64,000 nucleotides of DNA from Marinilabilia salmonicolor (GTDB taxonomy: Bacteria > Bacteroidota > Bacteroidia > Bacteroidales > Marinilabiliaceae). Positions 17,826-28,300 of this stretch are shown here, piece after piece; the stretch's first letter is position 1; every line of letters starts with the position of its first letter. A program made the position numbers and the translations under genes. The notes under the pieces are model-generated. The model did no database searches, had not been told where the DNA came from, and worked only from the letters and a program-made list of their open reading frames with translations. The stretch is taken from NCBI RefSeq assembly GCF_003003035.1, contig NZ_PVTS01000007.1, positions 124,001-188,000 on the forward strand, read 5' to 3'.

Positions 17826-17946
17826 TAGTGCTTACCCGAAAAGTCCAATTTCTGCGTTACGTCCTTTCTGAAAACAGTTATTTACGAAAGTAAACGCCTT
17901 GATTTTCAAAAAGGACAAGCCTTGAACTTTTCGCATCAAGCACTTA
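17826..17946. repeat. MITE-like dispersed repeat, copy A (diverged)
   Basis: About 121 bp between convergent genes. The ends are inverted repeats: left TAGTGCTTACCCGAAAAGTC, right end (reverse complement) AAGTGCTTGATGCGAAAAGT. The interior shares TGCGTTACG, ATTTACGAAAGTAAAC and CAAGCCTTG with the copies at 41073 and 45813. No coding capacity. Confidence 0.65.
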
Positions 17947-17972
17947 AAAAAAACTCAGTTTTCTTGCTGGCA

Positions 17973-19226
17973 CTACATCAGGAAACTAAGCATAATACCT
18001 GCCGCAACTGCAGAGCCAATCACTCCGGATACGTTGGGAGCCATGGCATGCATCAACAGGTGGTTGGAAGGATCACTTTTCAGTCCTTCATGCTGAACAA
18101 CCCTAGCACTGTCGGGAACTGCAGAAACGCCTGCTGCTCCAATCAAAGGATTGATCTTGTTCTCCTTTTTCAGGAATAAATTCATGATTTTTGCAAAAAG
18201 CAACCCTCCTGCGGTGGCTACAATAAATGAAGCAGCACCCAGCACAAAAATCATCATCGACTCTTTTGTCAGAAATACGCTTGCCTGAGTTGAAGCACCA
18301 ACGGTCAATCCCAGCAAAATGGTCACGATATCAATCAGTTTAGTACGGGCAGTTTCGGCCAAACGATCTGTAACACCACACTCTTTCATCAGGTTTCCAA
18401 AAAAGAGCATTCCCAGCAAAGGCAATGCAGTAGGGGAAATAAAGAGCGTCAAGATCATTCCAATGAGCGGGAACAAAATCTTTTCAGTCTTAGAAACAGC
18501 TCTGGGAGGTTTCATTTTTATCAGTCGTTCTTTTTTGGTGATCATCAATTTCATAATAGGAGGCTGAATAACCGGCACCAAAGCCATATATGAGTAGGCA
18601 GCAATGGCAATACTACCAATCAGTTCGGGAGCAAGTTTGGAAGATGCAAAAATTGCTGTGGGTCCGTCGGCGCCACCAATAATGGAAATAGCACCAGCCT
18701 GATGAATTTCAAATCCAAGCGCCATCGCACCGATAAAAGTTCCGAAAACACCAATTTGGGCAGCAGCCCCGAGAAGCATCAGTCGCGGATTAGAAATAAG
18801 AGAGGAAAAATCGGTCATTGCCCCAATCCCAAGAAATATCAGAGGCGGATATATTCCCTTTACCACTCCGAAATAAAGGTAATTGAGCACTGAACCATCT
18901 TCGTAGATACCAATCTGAAACCCTTCAATAAAGGGGATATTACCAAGAATAATACCTGTGCCAATAGGGACAAGCAACAGAGGTTCGTAGTTGAATTGAA
19001 TAGCCAGGAAAATAAAAAACAATCCGACAAGAAGCATAACGATATTTCCAATGGTAATATTGGAAAAACCGGTATATTGCCAAAAAGTACTCATTCCCCT
19101 TGACAACGCACTGCCACTATCTGTACCACCTTGTATTACATCTTGGGCAGATGCATCTCCTCCGGTAAGCACTGAAACCATGAATAGCAGTCCGAGAACG
19201 GTAAATATTGTAACAAATTTTCTCAC
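17973..19226 (-). CDS. mmdB: Na+-pumping (methylmalonyl-CoA) decarboxylase, beta subunit
   Basis: 417 aa. It is the membrane subunit of biotin-dependent Na+-translocating decarboxylases (OadB/MmdB/GcdB). It starts with a cleavable-looking hydrophobic leader, then about ten membrane segments. The signature GGADGPTAIF holds the Na+-site aspartate at D187; the SAVPDSARV segment near the C-terminus is also conserved. It decarboxylates carboxybiotin and exports Na+. Last gene of the mce-mmd operon, so methylmalonyl-CoA is the likely substrate chain. Confidence 0.93.
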   Translation of the reverse strand: MRKFVTIFTVLGLLFMVSVLTGGDASAQDVIQGGTDSGSALSRGMSTFWQYTGFSNITIGNIVMLLVGLFFIFLAIQFNYEPLLLVPIGTGIILGNIPFIEGFQIGIYEDGSVLNYLYFGVVKGIYPPLIFLGIGAMTDFSSLISNPRLMLLGAAAQIGVFGTFIGAMALGFEIHQAGAISIIGGADGPTAIFASSKLAPELIGSIAIAAYSYMALVPVIQPPIMKLMITKKERLIKMKPPRAVSKTEKILFPLIGMILTLFISPTALPLLGMLFFGNLMKECGVTDRLAETARTKLIDIVTILLGLTVGASTQASVFLTKESMMIFVLGAASFIVATAGGLLFAKIMNLFLKKENKINPLIGAAGVSAVPDSARVVQHEGLKSDPSNHLLMHAMAPNVSGVIGSAVAAGIMLSFLM

Positions 19227-19292
19227 TTTAAGAATATTTGAAGGAAGCCGTTAAAAAAAGCTCCGGTGATTAAACAATAGAGATAAAAAACA

Positions 19293-19718
19293 CTATTCAA
19301 GAACGATTAAAACGTCGCTTTGCAGCACCGAATCCCCTTCTTTCACTTTTACCTCTTTCACTGTTCCATCCTTATCGGCCATTACATTGTTTTCCATTTT
19401 CATAGCTTCCATAATTAACAATGTATCGCCTTTTTTTACCTCGTCGCCCACTTTTGTAAGCATCTTGAAAATACTTCCGGGCAGCGGAGCCAAAACCTGA
19501 TGATCTCCGGTTGAGGGCTTTTTCACGATGTGCCCCTCTCCCGGCTTTGGCTTGACTTCCTGTCTCACCAATTTTGGTGTTTTTACTTTTCTCACCTCCT
19601 GCTCCAACTCAACAGAATAAGGTGTTCCGTTCACTTCCACAGAGGCGATATTGTCATCAATGTCTTTGATGTGAACGTGATATTTATTTCCATTAATGGA
19701 AAAATCAAACTTTTTCAT
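19293..19718 (-). CDS. mmdC: Biotin carboxyl carrier subunit of the decarboxylase
   Basis: 141 aa. A C-terminal biotinyl domain (about 72-141) has the canonical EAMKM motif, with the biotin-accepting lysine at K107, and an N-terminal beta-rich part (1-45). The basic/proline linker between them is typical of flexible carrier proteins. It carries CO2 as carboxybiotin from the MmdA active site to MmdB. It sits between mmdD and mmdB with gaps of 119 and 66 bp. Confidence 0.93.
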   Translation of the reverse strand: MKKFDFSINGNKYHVHIKDIDDNIASVEVNGTPYSVELEQEVRKVKTPKLVRQEVKPKPGEGHIVKKPSTGDHQVLAPLPGSIFKMLTKVGDEVKKGDTLLIMEAMKMENNVMADKDGTVKEVKVKEGDSVLQSDVLIVLE

Positions 19719-19754
19719 GTTACACTAGTTTATTAAAAGGTCAGGTGGAATAAT

Positions 19755-19796
19755 ATCTGTAAGCATCAGTGTGTTGTATTTCTGATGCTTACAGAT
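19755..19796. other. Perfect 15-bp hairpin inside the mmd operon
   Basis: ATCTGTAAGCATCAG and CTGATGCTTACAGAT are exact inverted repeats around a 12-nt loop, in the 119-bp gap between mmdD and mmdC. There is no long T tract on the operon strand, so an mRNA-processing or stability role is more likely than termination. Confidence 0.7.
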
Positions 19797-19837
19797 TTAT
19801 ATCCTTTTGATTAATTGATTAGCCGAGTGCAATCATC

Positions 19838-20206
19838 CTACCTGTGGGTAGTTGGTAACACATTGTTGATGTTGTAAATTTTTGAACTCCAGGGAGAATA
19901 TCTTCTTTCCACCCGCTTGATGGTAATGATTTTACTCTCATCGTCATGAAGATCCGAAAAATACAAACTTAATGCTGTACCAATTGCAGCATTTACCTCG
20001 CCGGCAATAAAAGGCTCATCACCTTCAGTGCGCTCTACGTATTTGCCTTCTTTCTTCAATCTGCGCTTCAGTTGCATATTCAGCATCTTAGGCATAAATT
20101 TGAAAACAAAAATGAGTAGAATCAAGGCTGTAAAAACGACTGAATATCCAACTGCGGTGATTACCCAAATTTGCGGCCAGTTTACTGCATCTAATAAATA
20201 GGACAT
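19838..20206 (-). CDS. mmdD: OadG/MmdD-type small membrane subunit
   Basis: 122 aa. One membrane helix (about 13-36) is followed by a basic, then acidic cytoplasmic tail and a C-terminal segment ending in an Arg/Ser/Tyr-rich stretch. This is the size and layout of OadG/MmdD gamma-delta subunits, which hold the alpha subunit on the membrane and help assembly. Placement 12 bp after mmdA supports the call more than the weakly conserved sequence does. Confidence 0.8.
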   Translation of the reverse strand: MSYLLDAVNWPQIWVITAVGYSVVFTALILLIFVFKFMPKMLNMQLKRRLKKEGKYVERTEGDEPFIAGEVNAAIGTALSLYFSDLHDDESKIITIKRVERRYSPWSSKIYNINNVLPTTHR

Positions 20207-20218
20207 AATTTAGTCTTT

Positions 20219-21778
20219 TTACAAAGGAATATTACTGTGTTTTTTAGGAGGATTTGTCAGCTTTTTAGTCTGCAAACTCTGGAATCCCCTGATTACACGA
20301 AAACGTGTATTTCGTGGCTCGATAACATCGTCGATGTATCCGTATGAGGCAGCCTGATAGGGGTTGGCAAACTTCTCCTTGTATTCTTCTTCTTTTTTGG
20401 CAACGAATTTTTTCTTTTCCTCAGGATCGGTAATGTCTTTCATTGCACGTCCTTCCAGTACTTCAATAGCTCCGGAAGCTCCCATTACTGCAATCTCGGC
20501 TGTAGGCCATGCATAGTTCAGGTCACCCCGCAACTGCTTACAACTCATCACGTCATGAGCTCCACCATAAGATTTACGAAGCGTAATGGTTACTTTTGGA
20601 ACAGTTGCCTCTCCATAAGCAAACATTAGTTTTGCTCCATGGGTGATAATTCCTGCATATTCCTGACCGCTGCCGGGAAGGAATCCGGGAACATCAACCA
20701 AAGTAAGAACAGGAATGTTGAAAGCATCACAGAAGCGAACAAAACGAGCTGCTTTGCGCGATGCATCAGTGTCAAGCACACCTGCCAGAAAGTTGGGCTG
20801 ATTGGCTACCACACCTACCGAAGCACCTCCCATACGACAGAAACCAACAATGATATTCTTGGCATAATTGCGGTGCACTTCAAGAAATTCTCCGTCATCC
20901 ACAATAGTGTAAATCACCTCTTTCATATCATAAGGCTGGTTGGGGTTGTCGGGAATAATTTCGTTCAGAGAATCATCCAGACGATCGATGGGATCAGTAC
21001 ATTCAGCCAAAGGAGGCTCTTCCAGGTTGTTTTGCGGAAGGTAAGAAAGCAATTTACGCATCAGCATAATTCCCTCTTCCTCATTCTCCAATTCGAAGTG
21101 TGAAACACCTGATTTGGTGGAGTGAACACGGGCACCACCAAGATCCTCAACAGAAATATCTTCACCGGTAACAGTTTTCACAACCTTTGGACCGGTTACA
21201 AACATATAGCTGGACTCCTCAGTCATCATGATAAAGTCGGTAAGTGCAGGAGAATAAACGGCTCCACCGGCACATGGGCCGAAAATGGCAGATATCTGAG
21301 GAATCACACCTGAGGCAAGAATGTTGCGCTCAAAAATCTCAGCGTATCCGGCTAGGGAGGTAACACCTTCCTGAATACGAGCACCACCACTATCGTTGAT
21401 GCCAATAACGGGCGCACCAACTTTCATGGCCTGATCCATCACTTTGCAAATTTTCTGAGCAAAAGTTTCGGATAAGGAACCACCAAAAACGGTAAAATCC
21501 TGTGCAAAAACATAAACCACGCGGCCATCAATGGTACCATGACCGGTTACCACGCCATCACCCATGATTTTGTTTTTTTCCATTCCGAAGTTGGTACAAC
21601 GGTGCGTTACAAACATATCGAATTCCTCGAAACTACCATCATCCAAAAGCATTTCAATGCGCTCACGAGCAGTAAACTTACCTTTGGCATGCTGCGCTTC
21701 AATACGCTTCTCTCCACCACCCAGTCGCGCCTTATTGCGCAACTCAATTAATTGCTTGACTTTATCCTGATTTGACAT
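20219..21778 (-). CDS. mmdA: Methylmalonyl-CoA decarboxylase alpha (carboxyltransferase) subunit
   Basis: 519 aa from the ATG at 21778 ([10 protein letters not shown]). An upstream in-frame ATG would add 16 basic residues not typical of the family. It has the acyl-CoA carboxyltransferase double crotonase fold: [41 protein letters not shown] in the first half and [21 protein letters not shown] plus SYGGAHDVM in the second. It transfers the carboxyl group from methylmalonyl-CoA to biotin. The same fold serves propionyl-CoA carboxylase; the mmdB and mmdD neighbours favour the decarboxylase. Confidence 0.93.
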   Translation of the reverse strand: MSNQDKVKQLIELRNKARLGGGEKRIEAQHAKGKFTARERIEMLLDDGSFEEFDMFVTHRCTNFGMEKNKIMGDGVVTGHGTIDGRVVYVFAQDFTVFGGSLSETFAQKICKVMDQAMKVGAPVIGINDSGGARIQEGVTSLAGYAEIFERNILASGVIPQISAIFGPCAGGAVYSPALTDFIMMTEESSYMFVTGPKVVKTVTGEDISVEDLGGARVHSTKSGVSHFELENEEEGIMLMRKLLSYLPQNNLEEPPLAECTDPIDRLDDSLNEIIPDNPNQPYDMKEVIYTIVDDGEFLEVHRNYAKNIIVGFCRMGGASVGVVANQPNFLAGVLDTDASRKAARFVRFCDAFNIPVLTLVDVPGFLPGSGQEYAGIITHGAKLMFAYGEATVPKVTITLRKSYGGAHDVMSCKQLRGDLNYAWPTAEIAVMGASGAIEVLEGRAMKDITDPEEKKKFVAKKEEEYKEKFANPYQAASYGYIDDVIEPRNTRFRVIRGFQSLQTKKLTNPPKKHSNIPL

Positions 21779-21831
21779 ATTAAATATTGTTTTAAAGTTT
21801 CGTCTATTATATTTCCCTGATCCCAAAGTTG

Positions 21832-22239
21832 CTATTTAGGAGCTTCGCAAAGTTCAGTCAATACCCCAAAAGTCGATTTTGGATGTAGAAAAGCAATGTT
21901 CAGGCCCTCAGCTCCTTTTCTGGATTGTTTGTCAATCAATCTGACACCGGCCTCTTCTGCTGCTTTCAATTTATCATTCAGTCCGTCCACGGCAAATGCC
22001 ATGTGGTGAATACCTTCACCTTTTTTCTCAATAAACTTACCAATAGGCCCTTCAGCATCAGTGGATTCCAATAATTCAATCTTGGTGTCACCAACCTTGA
22101 AAAAAGCGGTTTTTACTTTCTGATCGGTAACCTCTTCAACGGCATAGCACTCAAGACCAAATACCTTTTCGTAAAAAGGAATGGCATCGTCCAGGCTCTT
22201 TACTGCAATTCCAATGTGTTCAATATGTGTTGGTTTCAT
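21832..22239 (-). CDS. mce: Methylmalonyl-CoA epimerase
   Basis: 135 aa, VOC/glyoxalase fold. Typical features: [20 protein letters not shown] at the start, [11 protein letters not shown] in the middle and the C-terminal [16 protein letters not shown], which supply metal-binding His, His and Glu. It converts R- to S-methylmalonyl-CoA between methylmalonyl-CoA mutase and the decarboxylase. First gene of the operon, 53 bp before mmdA. Confidence 0.95.
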   Translation of the reverse strand: MKPTHIEHIGIAVKSLDDAIPFYEKVFGLECYAVEEVTDQKVKTAFFKVGDTKIELLESTDAEGPIGKFIEKKGEGIHHMAFAVDGLNDKLKAAEEAGVRLIDKQSRKGAEGLNIAFLHPKSTFGVLTELCEAPK

Positions 22240-22816
22240 GTAACAATTATTTATTTGGTGATATAAAAATTTGCTTGATTATAAATGTAAAGTTCAATTG
22301 TAAGCAACAAATTTCCCCATCTCATTGAACCTTTCTTTGTGAGCAAAGGTTAATATAGGTTTAAAGAAATTTTTCCGCAAAAGTAGCAGAAATAAACAAC
22401 TAACACCACAAAATGAGAAAGAAAAAATGAGTGTTTTACAACATGCTTTTTTCGGTTTTTGCTGTTGGTCACAAAATTATCTTTAAAAATATGAATCCTG
22501 TAAATATTTGTTCAATAAATTCTTAGCAAATCGATCCTGATTAACCGGAAATTATCTTTTTCGTTGCTCAACTACCAGCAAAACTCAAGCGTTCTTTGCA
22601 AATTTGATTAGAATACGGATCCCTGGTTTCTTCCTTAAACTCGTCTTGAGTTTTTTGTATTTCCAAGTGTTTGAGCATCTCATGAAAAAAATTCATGAAT
22701 CTACGATGGACAAAGTCTTTTATTCAAACTGAAAGCATTCGGCCCATTTTACTTACAGTTTCACAGATCGTGAGTCAGTGTCAGCACTACCTTTTATCGT
22801 TAATGGTCCTTTAACA
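22240..22816. other. Intergenic region upstream of the mce-mmd operon
   Basis: 577 bp with no credible gene. It contains a minus-strand -7 box TACTTTTG (22378-22385) that probably starts the mce-mmd transcript with a ~130-nt leader, a weak 6-bp hairpin plus T run at 22637-22656 (plus strand), and the palindrome TCATGAA/TTCATGA near 22680-22698. I see no riboswitch. Confidence 0.45.
22378..22385 (-). promoter_or_regulatory. -7 box of the mce-mmd operon promoter
   Basis: The minus strand reads TACTTTTG, an exact TAnnTTTG match. The nearest TTTG upstream is 23 bases away, longer than the usual 19, so the assignment is tentative. Confidence 0.45.
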
Positions 22817-23593
22817 TTAGGAAGATTGTTCCAACCAATCCCGGAAAGTCTTTACCCGTTCTTTACTGACAACAATCTCTCGTTTCTCACCCGGGACATC
22901 AATGGTGATTTTTAGGCGGTTTCGTCCGTAATTGATAATAGCTCCCATAAATCTGAAATTTAATATCTCTTTACGACTGGTACGAAAAAATATTTTTGGA
23001 TCGAGCTCTTCTTCTATCTGATTGAGAGATTGGTGCAGGTAATAAGTCCGTCCTTCATTGGTTAAGATAAACGTACTCTTCTCTTCACTGTAAAAGCAAA
23101 CAATATCAGAAATATAAACAAGTTTTAAGTGCTGTCCCACTGTAATGACAAAACGCTCTCGATAGCTGTTCTCCGGCTTCAGGGCACGAACAACAGATTC
23201 AACTGTCTGTTTCATCCCCATCGCATTTATCCGGGAGTAATGAATGCTTTTAAATTTTTCCAAAGCTGCTGTCAGGTCTTCATTTTCAAAGGGTTTAAGC
23301 AAATAATCAACGCTGTTTACTTTGAATGCTTTGATGGCAAAACGGTCATAAGCTGTGGTAAATATCACCGGGAAGTTAACATTTACCTTTTCGAAGATAT
23401 CAAAGCTTGTTCCGTCTCCCAGCTGAATGTCAAAGAATCCCAGATCGGGATCTTCGTTCAGACTGAACCATCTTAGAGCCGATTCAACGGAGGAACACAC
23501 ATCCAGAATAGAGATGTCCTTATCGTATGTTTTCAACATGCTGATAAGCTTTTCAGCTGCCAAAGGTTCATCTTCAATTATCAAAACATTCAT
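22817..23593 (-). CDS. LytTR-family response regulator
   Basis: 258 aa: a receiver domain (1-120) with the acidic pair E7/D8, phospho-acceptor in GFFDIQLGDG, T in FTTAYD and K in YLLKPFE, then a LytTR DNA-binding domain (about 150-255) with FFRTSRKEILN and YGRNRLKI. It should bind direct repeats upstream of target genes. No histidine kinase gene is adjacent, so it is an orphan here. A -7-like box (TATTTTTG on the minus strand, 23641-23648) lies 48 bp upstream. Confidence 0.92.
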   Translation of the reverse strand: MNVLIIEDEPLAAEKLISMLKTYDKDISILDVCSSVESALRWFSLNEDPDLGFFDIQLGDGTSFDIFEKVNVNFPVIFTTAYDRFAIKAFKVNSVDYLLKPFENEDLTAALEKFKSIHYSRINAMGMKQTVESVVRALKPENSYRERFVITVGQHLKLVYISDIVCFYSEEKSTFILTNEGRTYYLHQSLNQIEEELDPKIFFRTSRKEILNFRFMGAIINYGRNRLKITIDVPGEKREIVVSKERVKTFRDWLEQSS

Positions 23594-23867
23594 AAATAAT
23601 CTCTTAAAAGTTAAAAGAGTGCTCTCTTTTTTGATACTCCCAAAAATAATGCATTAATTTAACCTGATTTATTCATAAAGTACTGTAATGAGATGTTCAA
23701 ATATCAAGAAATAAAATCAACCACAAACAAAATGGGTGCAGGAAATAATCAATTATTTTCAAATCCTTTTTGTTAAGGATGATTGTATTTCGCAAATAGT
23801 TGGGCATCGGAATAAATTATTTGTGAATAAAGCAGGTTAAGAGCAAAATAAAAAAACACCAGATAAG

Positions 23868-24386
23868 ATGCTTGAATTAATCCAAAAGAGACGAAGTTGC
23901 CGAAACTTTACGGATAAAAAACTTACTCATGATCAAACAGAGCAGTTGCTAAAGTCAGCTCTTTGGTCGCCAACTTCTAAAAACAACCGTCCCTGGGAAT
24001 TTGTGGTTGTTGAAAAAACTGAAACCCTCGATGCTCTTTCTCAATGCAAACCCCATGGTGCGGCATTCCTTTCAGGGGCTCCACTGGGGATTGTTGTTCT
24101 GGGTGATCCGGCAAAAAGTGATGTCTGGGTAGAAGATTGTTCCATTGCTGCCATTATGATGCAAATGACCGCCGAGTCAATGGGGCTGGGTTCCACCTGG
24201 ATTCAGGTTCGTCTGAGATTGGATGAGGAGGGAAATATGGCCGGGGAAAATGTAAAAAAGATCATTCATGCTCCTGATGAGCTTGAGGTTCTGGGTATCA
24301 TGGCTTTTGGACACAAAGCCAAAGAGCGTGAACCTTATACCGAACATGTTTTACTGTGGGACAGGATTCATTTTGAAAAATTTTGA
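23868..24386 (+). CDS. Nitroreductase-family protein
   Basis: 172 aa. FMN-binding pattern RRSCRNFTDK at the N-terminus, SPTSKNNRPWEFVVV, the GAPLGIVVLGD strand and the AAIMMQMTAESMGLGSTWIQ helix are typical of small nitroreductase/NADH oxidase folds. Family enzymes reduce nitro compounds, quinones or flavins with NAD(P)H; the substrate is not predictable. Single gene, closed by a strong hairpin. Confidence 0.9.
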   Translation: MLELIQKRRSCRNFTDKKLTHDQTEQLLKSALWSPTSKNNRPWEFVVVEKTETLDALSQCKPHGAAFLSGAPLGIVVLGDPAKSDVWVEDCSIAAIMMQMTAESMGLGSTWIQVRLRLDEEGNMAGENVKKIIHAPDELEVLGIMAFGHKAKEREPYTEHVLLWDRIHFEKF

Positions 24387-24393
24387 GCTGTAT

Positions 24394-24428
24394 GAGATTT
24401 CCTGGTCCCGACGCGACCAGGAAATCTC
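24394..24428. terminator. Perfect 14-bp hairpin between convergent units
   Basis: GAGATTTCCTGGTC and GACCAGGAAATCTC are exact inverted repeats around CCGACGC, 7 bp after the nitroreductase stop and 16 bp before the stop of the broken lipoprotein gene. No T tract on either strand. Confidence 0.6.
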
Positions 24429-24444
24429 TCACGCCTCATACCTG

Positions 24445-25092
24445 TTATTCTTCAAACAAACCCGACTCCAGGAGACCTGAAATAAGCGCTTTAGTATCAT
24501 CCGAAACTTTGATGGGGATGCTTTTTTGAGTTGTTCCGAGATTGATGCTTCCCTTTTCGAGACCAACCTCATAGTTGAGTTTTGATGAAATCTCGGCATC
24601 CAAATCCTGATCTGCAAGAATCTGATTAAAAATATACAAAACTGCTGTTTTGTGTGTTCCCAAACTTATTGCGCTGTTACTTGAGATATTCAAGGTTTCA
24701 TTTTTGGGTACTTCAAATGCAGGAGTTTCAAGCTGAACGGGTGCATCTGTTATGTTATTGAGTACAATGTCCTGTATCATGCCCGAAAACATGGCATCTG
24801 AAGCATTTTCCCTGGTATTGTCGGCAGTGTAATGCGCCTGAATCCTGACTGAATAATTTGATGGATCACTGTACAGTTTCCGATTGTTTTCTAAAAGCTC
24901 CTGGAAAGTTTTTCCACTAAGGCTGCCTTCCGGAAACTCCAGTCCGGTACTTACACTGTCATACGAAAATTCGACATTGCGCAGGGCTATCGTTTTTTGA
25001 ACATCAGAGACAACCTCTTAAGCTTGCTCACAACTATTCAACATAATCAGGGACAGAGAAAAAATAAAAATGGTCTTGAAAAATAAATTCAT
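24445..25092 (-). pseudogene. Lipoprotein gene interrupted by one in-frame stop codon
   Basis: From the ATG at 25092 the frame encodes a leader ending in a lipobox (SLIMLNSC) and three more residues, then TAA at 25020-25018, then continues without further interruption for about 190 residues to the stop at 24445-24447. The remainder is Ser/Thr/Asn-rich and beta-like and has no family I recognise. Everything else looks intact, including the reading frame, so this is a recent nonsense mutation, a sequencing error or, less likely, recoding. A shorter product could start at internal ATG codons (for example 24792), but it would lack an export signal. Confidence 0.7.
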
Positions 25093-25311
25093 TGTAATGC
25101 TTTTTTGTGATTTTTACGAGCGCAAAGATGCCCAAATTTTTAAGACTTCTTTTAATAACCAATTCAAAAGACGAAAAAACAAGATGGAATGAACATATGC
25201 TTTCTTGATGAGTTTTAAACTAAATGAAGAAATAATAATCAAACCATGACCGGTGTTAAGACGCGTAATTTCCCAAACAAATCTTGGTCTGCTTTTTCGG
25301 CGTTAAACTTT

Positions 25312-25319
25312 TAACTTTG
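25312..25319 (+). promoter_or_regulatory. -7 box upstream of the tricorn-like protease
   Basis: TAACTTTG, an exact TAnnTTTG match, 30 bp before the start codon at 25349. The TTG upstream is 25 bases away. Confidence 0.5.
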
Positions 25320-25348
25320 ATTGATTCTTAAAAATAAACTTACTTATT

Positions 25349-28300
25349 ATGAACCTGAAACAACTGTTCCTTTCATTAATGATGGTGTTCTTTTTGTCTG
25401 CCTTTATGGTGGCCGAAGAAGCACGACTGATGCGTTTTCCGGGCATCAGTAACGATAAAATTGTGTTTACCTATGCGGGTGATCTTTACACGGTAGATAT
25501 TGAGGGCGGAATTGCCCGAAAAATCACCTCCCACAACGGAATGGAGATGTTTGCCCGTTTTTCTCCGGATGGTTCTAAAATTGCCTTTACCGGGCAATAC
25601 GACGGAAACACCGAGGTATTTGTGGTACCTGCTGAAGGGGGTGTTCCTAAAAGGTTAACCTTTACGGCAACATTGGGTCGTGATGATGTTGCAGATCGTA
25701 TGGGACCCAATAATATTGTAATTGCGTGGACTCCGGACAGCAAAAATATTGTCTTCCGTACCCGCAAAAATACGTTTAATTCTTTCAAGGGACAGCTTTA
25801 CAAAGTATCTGTTGAGGGAGGAATGCCGGAACAACTTCCCTTTCCTGAAGGAGGTTTTTCGTCTTTTAATGCTGATGGAGGTAAATTGGCTTACAACAGG
25901 GTTTTCCGGGAATTTAGAACCTGGAAGTATTACCGGGGAGGCATGGCCGACGAAGTGTGGATTCATGACTTTGATACGCATGAAACCGAGGCTATTACCC
26001 AAAATGATGCTCAGGATATCTTTCCCATGTGGATCGAAGATGAAGTGTTTTTCATTTCTGACCGGGACAGAACCATGAATCTTTTTGTTTACAACACCAA
26101 AACGGAAACGACAGAAAAACTGACTGATTTTACCGACTTTGATATTAAGTTTCCATCTCACCATGGAAGTACCATTGTCTTCGAAAAAGGCGGTCAGCTC
26201 TTTAGCTATGATACCCGGGCCAAAGCTTTAAACAGGATTCCAGTCATCATAAATAATGACATGAATGAATCCAGGGAAGAACTTAAAGAGGTTTCCGGTT
26301 CCATTGCCTCAGCCAGTCTTTCTCCACAAGGTGAAAGAATACTCTTTTCGGCCAGAGGAGACCTTTTTTCTGTTCCTGCAGAAGACGGAATTACTTACAA
26401 TCACACCCAGACATCCGGAGTTCATGACCGAAACGCTCAATACTCACCCGATGGTAATTGGATGGGGTGGCTTTCGGACCGGAGCGGAGAATACGAAGTT
26501 TGGATAAAGCCCGCAAATGGTGAAGGCGATGCCCGTCAGCTGACGACAGGTGCAGATACCTATAAATTCAGTATGCAATGGAGTCCTGACAGCAAATTCA
26601 TCGTCTGGAATGACCAAAATTACCGGTTGATGCTGACCAATGTATCGTCCGGCAATACACATACCCTGGCAGAGAGCAATTACTCGCGATTGGGTGATTT
26701 TTCCTGGAGCCCCGACAGCAAGTGGATTGCATTTACCGATGGACTCCCCAACCAGATGGATGTCATAAAAATAGTGAACATAGAGACTAAAACAACGGAG
26801 GCCATTACCGAAAAATGGTATGACTCAGGTTATCCATCCTTTTCGGCCGACGGGAAATACCTTTTGTTTACTTCTCAACGGGATTTCAGTCCCGTTTACA
26901 GCCGCACAGAATGGAATCATGCATACATCAATACCTACAGGGTTTACATGACTATGTTGGACAAAGCAACCCCCTCTCCTTTTGCCCCTGAAAATCAAGA
27001 TGTGAAGCCTTTGGATAAAAAGGAAGATGAGAATGATGAGAATGAGGAGAATGATGAAAAAACAGGTAAAGAGGCAATTGTTGACATCGATTTTGACGGG
27101 ATAAGAAGCAGAATTGTAGCTTTGCCAATCGATCCGGCCAATTATTACAACATCAATTGTGTGGATGGAAAAGTCTATTACATACGCAGATATCAGAATA
27201 AAGAAGAGGGAGCAGGATTGTTTGTTTTTGACCTTGATAAAGAGAAGGAAACCCTTTTAGGAGATTACAACTATACCCTTTCGGCTGATAACAAAAAAAT
27301 GCTCGTGGGTAAAAACAGCACCTGGGATGTCATTGATCTGCCATCTTTTGCTGTCAATATCGAAGAGGCCGTTGACTTGTCAAATATGAAGATGCACATT
27401 GATTACAAGGCTGAATGGCAACAGATCTTTGATGAAGCATGGCGTCAGATGCGTGATTTCTTTTATGTGGAAAATATGCACGGACAGGATTGGAAGGGCA
27501 TCTACGATAAATACAGTTCCCTTGTCCCCTATGTCAACCACAGAAATGATCTTAATTACATCATTGGAGAAATGATTGGTGAGTTGAATGCCGGGCATGC
27601 TTATGTTAACACCGGAGATAAAACACAACCCAAACGCATTCAGACAGGTTTGCTGGGAGCTAACATCGAAGCCCATGAATCAGGCTATTTCAGAATTGCT
27701 GAGATTCTGGATGGAGCGCCCTGGAGTGAAAAAATGAACTCGCCCCTCCAATCCCCGGGTGTTGATGTATCTGAAGGAGACTATATTCTTGAAATAGACC
27801 GAAAATCAACCAAAGAGGTGGATAACATTTATCAACTACTGGTTGGCAAAGCCGATAAGACTGTTGAATTGCTGGTAAATGAAACACCGGGGACAGAAGG
27901 TGCAGAAAAAATCCTGGTAAAACCCATTTCAGACGAGAGTGAATTGAATTATTTTAAGTGGGTAAACGAAAATATCCGGAAAGTGGAAGAAGCAACCGAT
28001 GGTAAAATCGGATACATCCACATACCTGATATGGGGCCCAACGGTCTGAATAAGTTCGTGCGCTTTTTTTATCCGCAACTTGACAAGCAAGGCCTGATTA
28101 TCGATGACCGTGGAAACGGAGGCGGAAATGTTTCTCCTATGATTCTGGAGCGTCTTGCCAGGGAAGCCTATCGTGCCAATATGCGACGAAACTCAACTGC
28201 AGTTACTCCCATTCCTGCACAAACATTAATTGGCCCTAAAGTTGCACTGATAGACAAATATTCAGCCTCAGATGGTGATTTGTTTGCACACGGATTCAAA

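Noticed and set aside
22637-22656. Short hairpin with a T run in the 577-bp gap
   Set aside because: Only six weak base pairs and no gene upstream on that strand; not enough to call a terminator.
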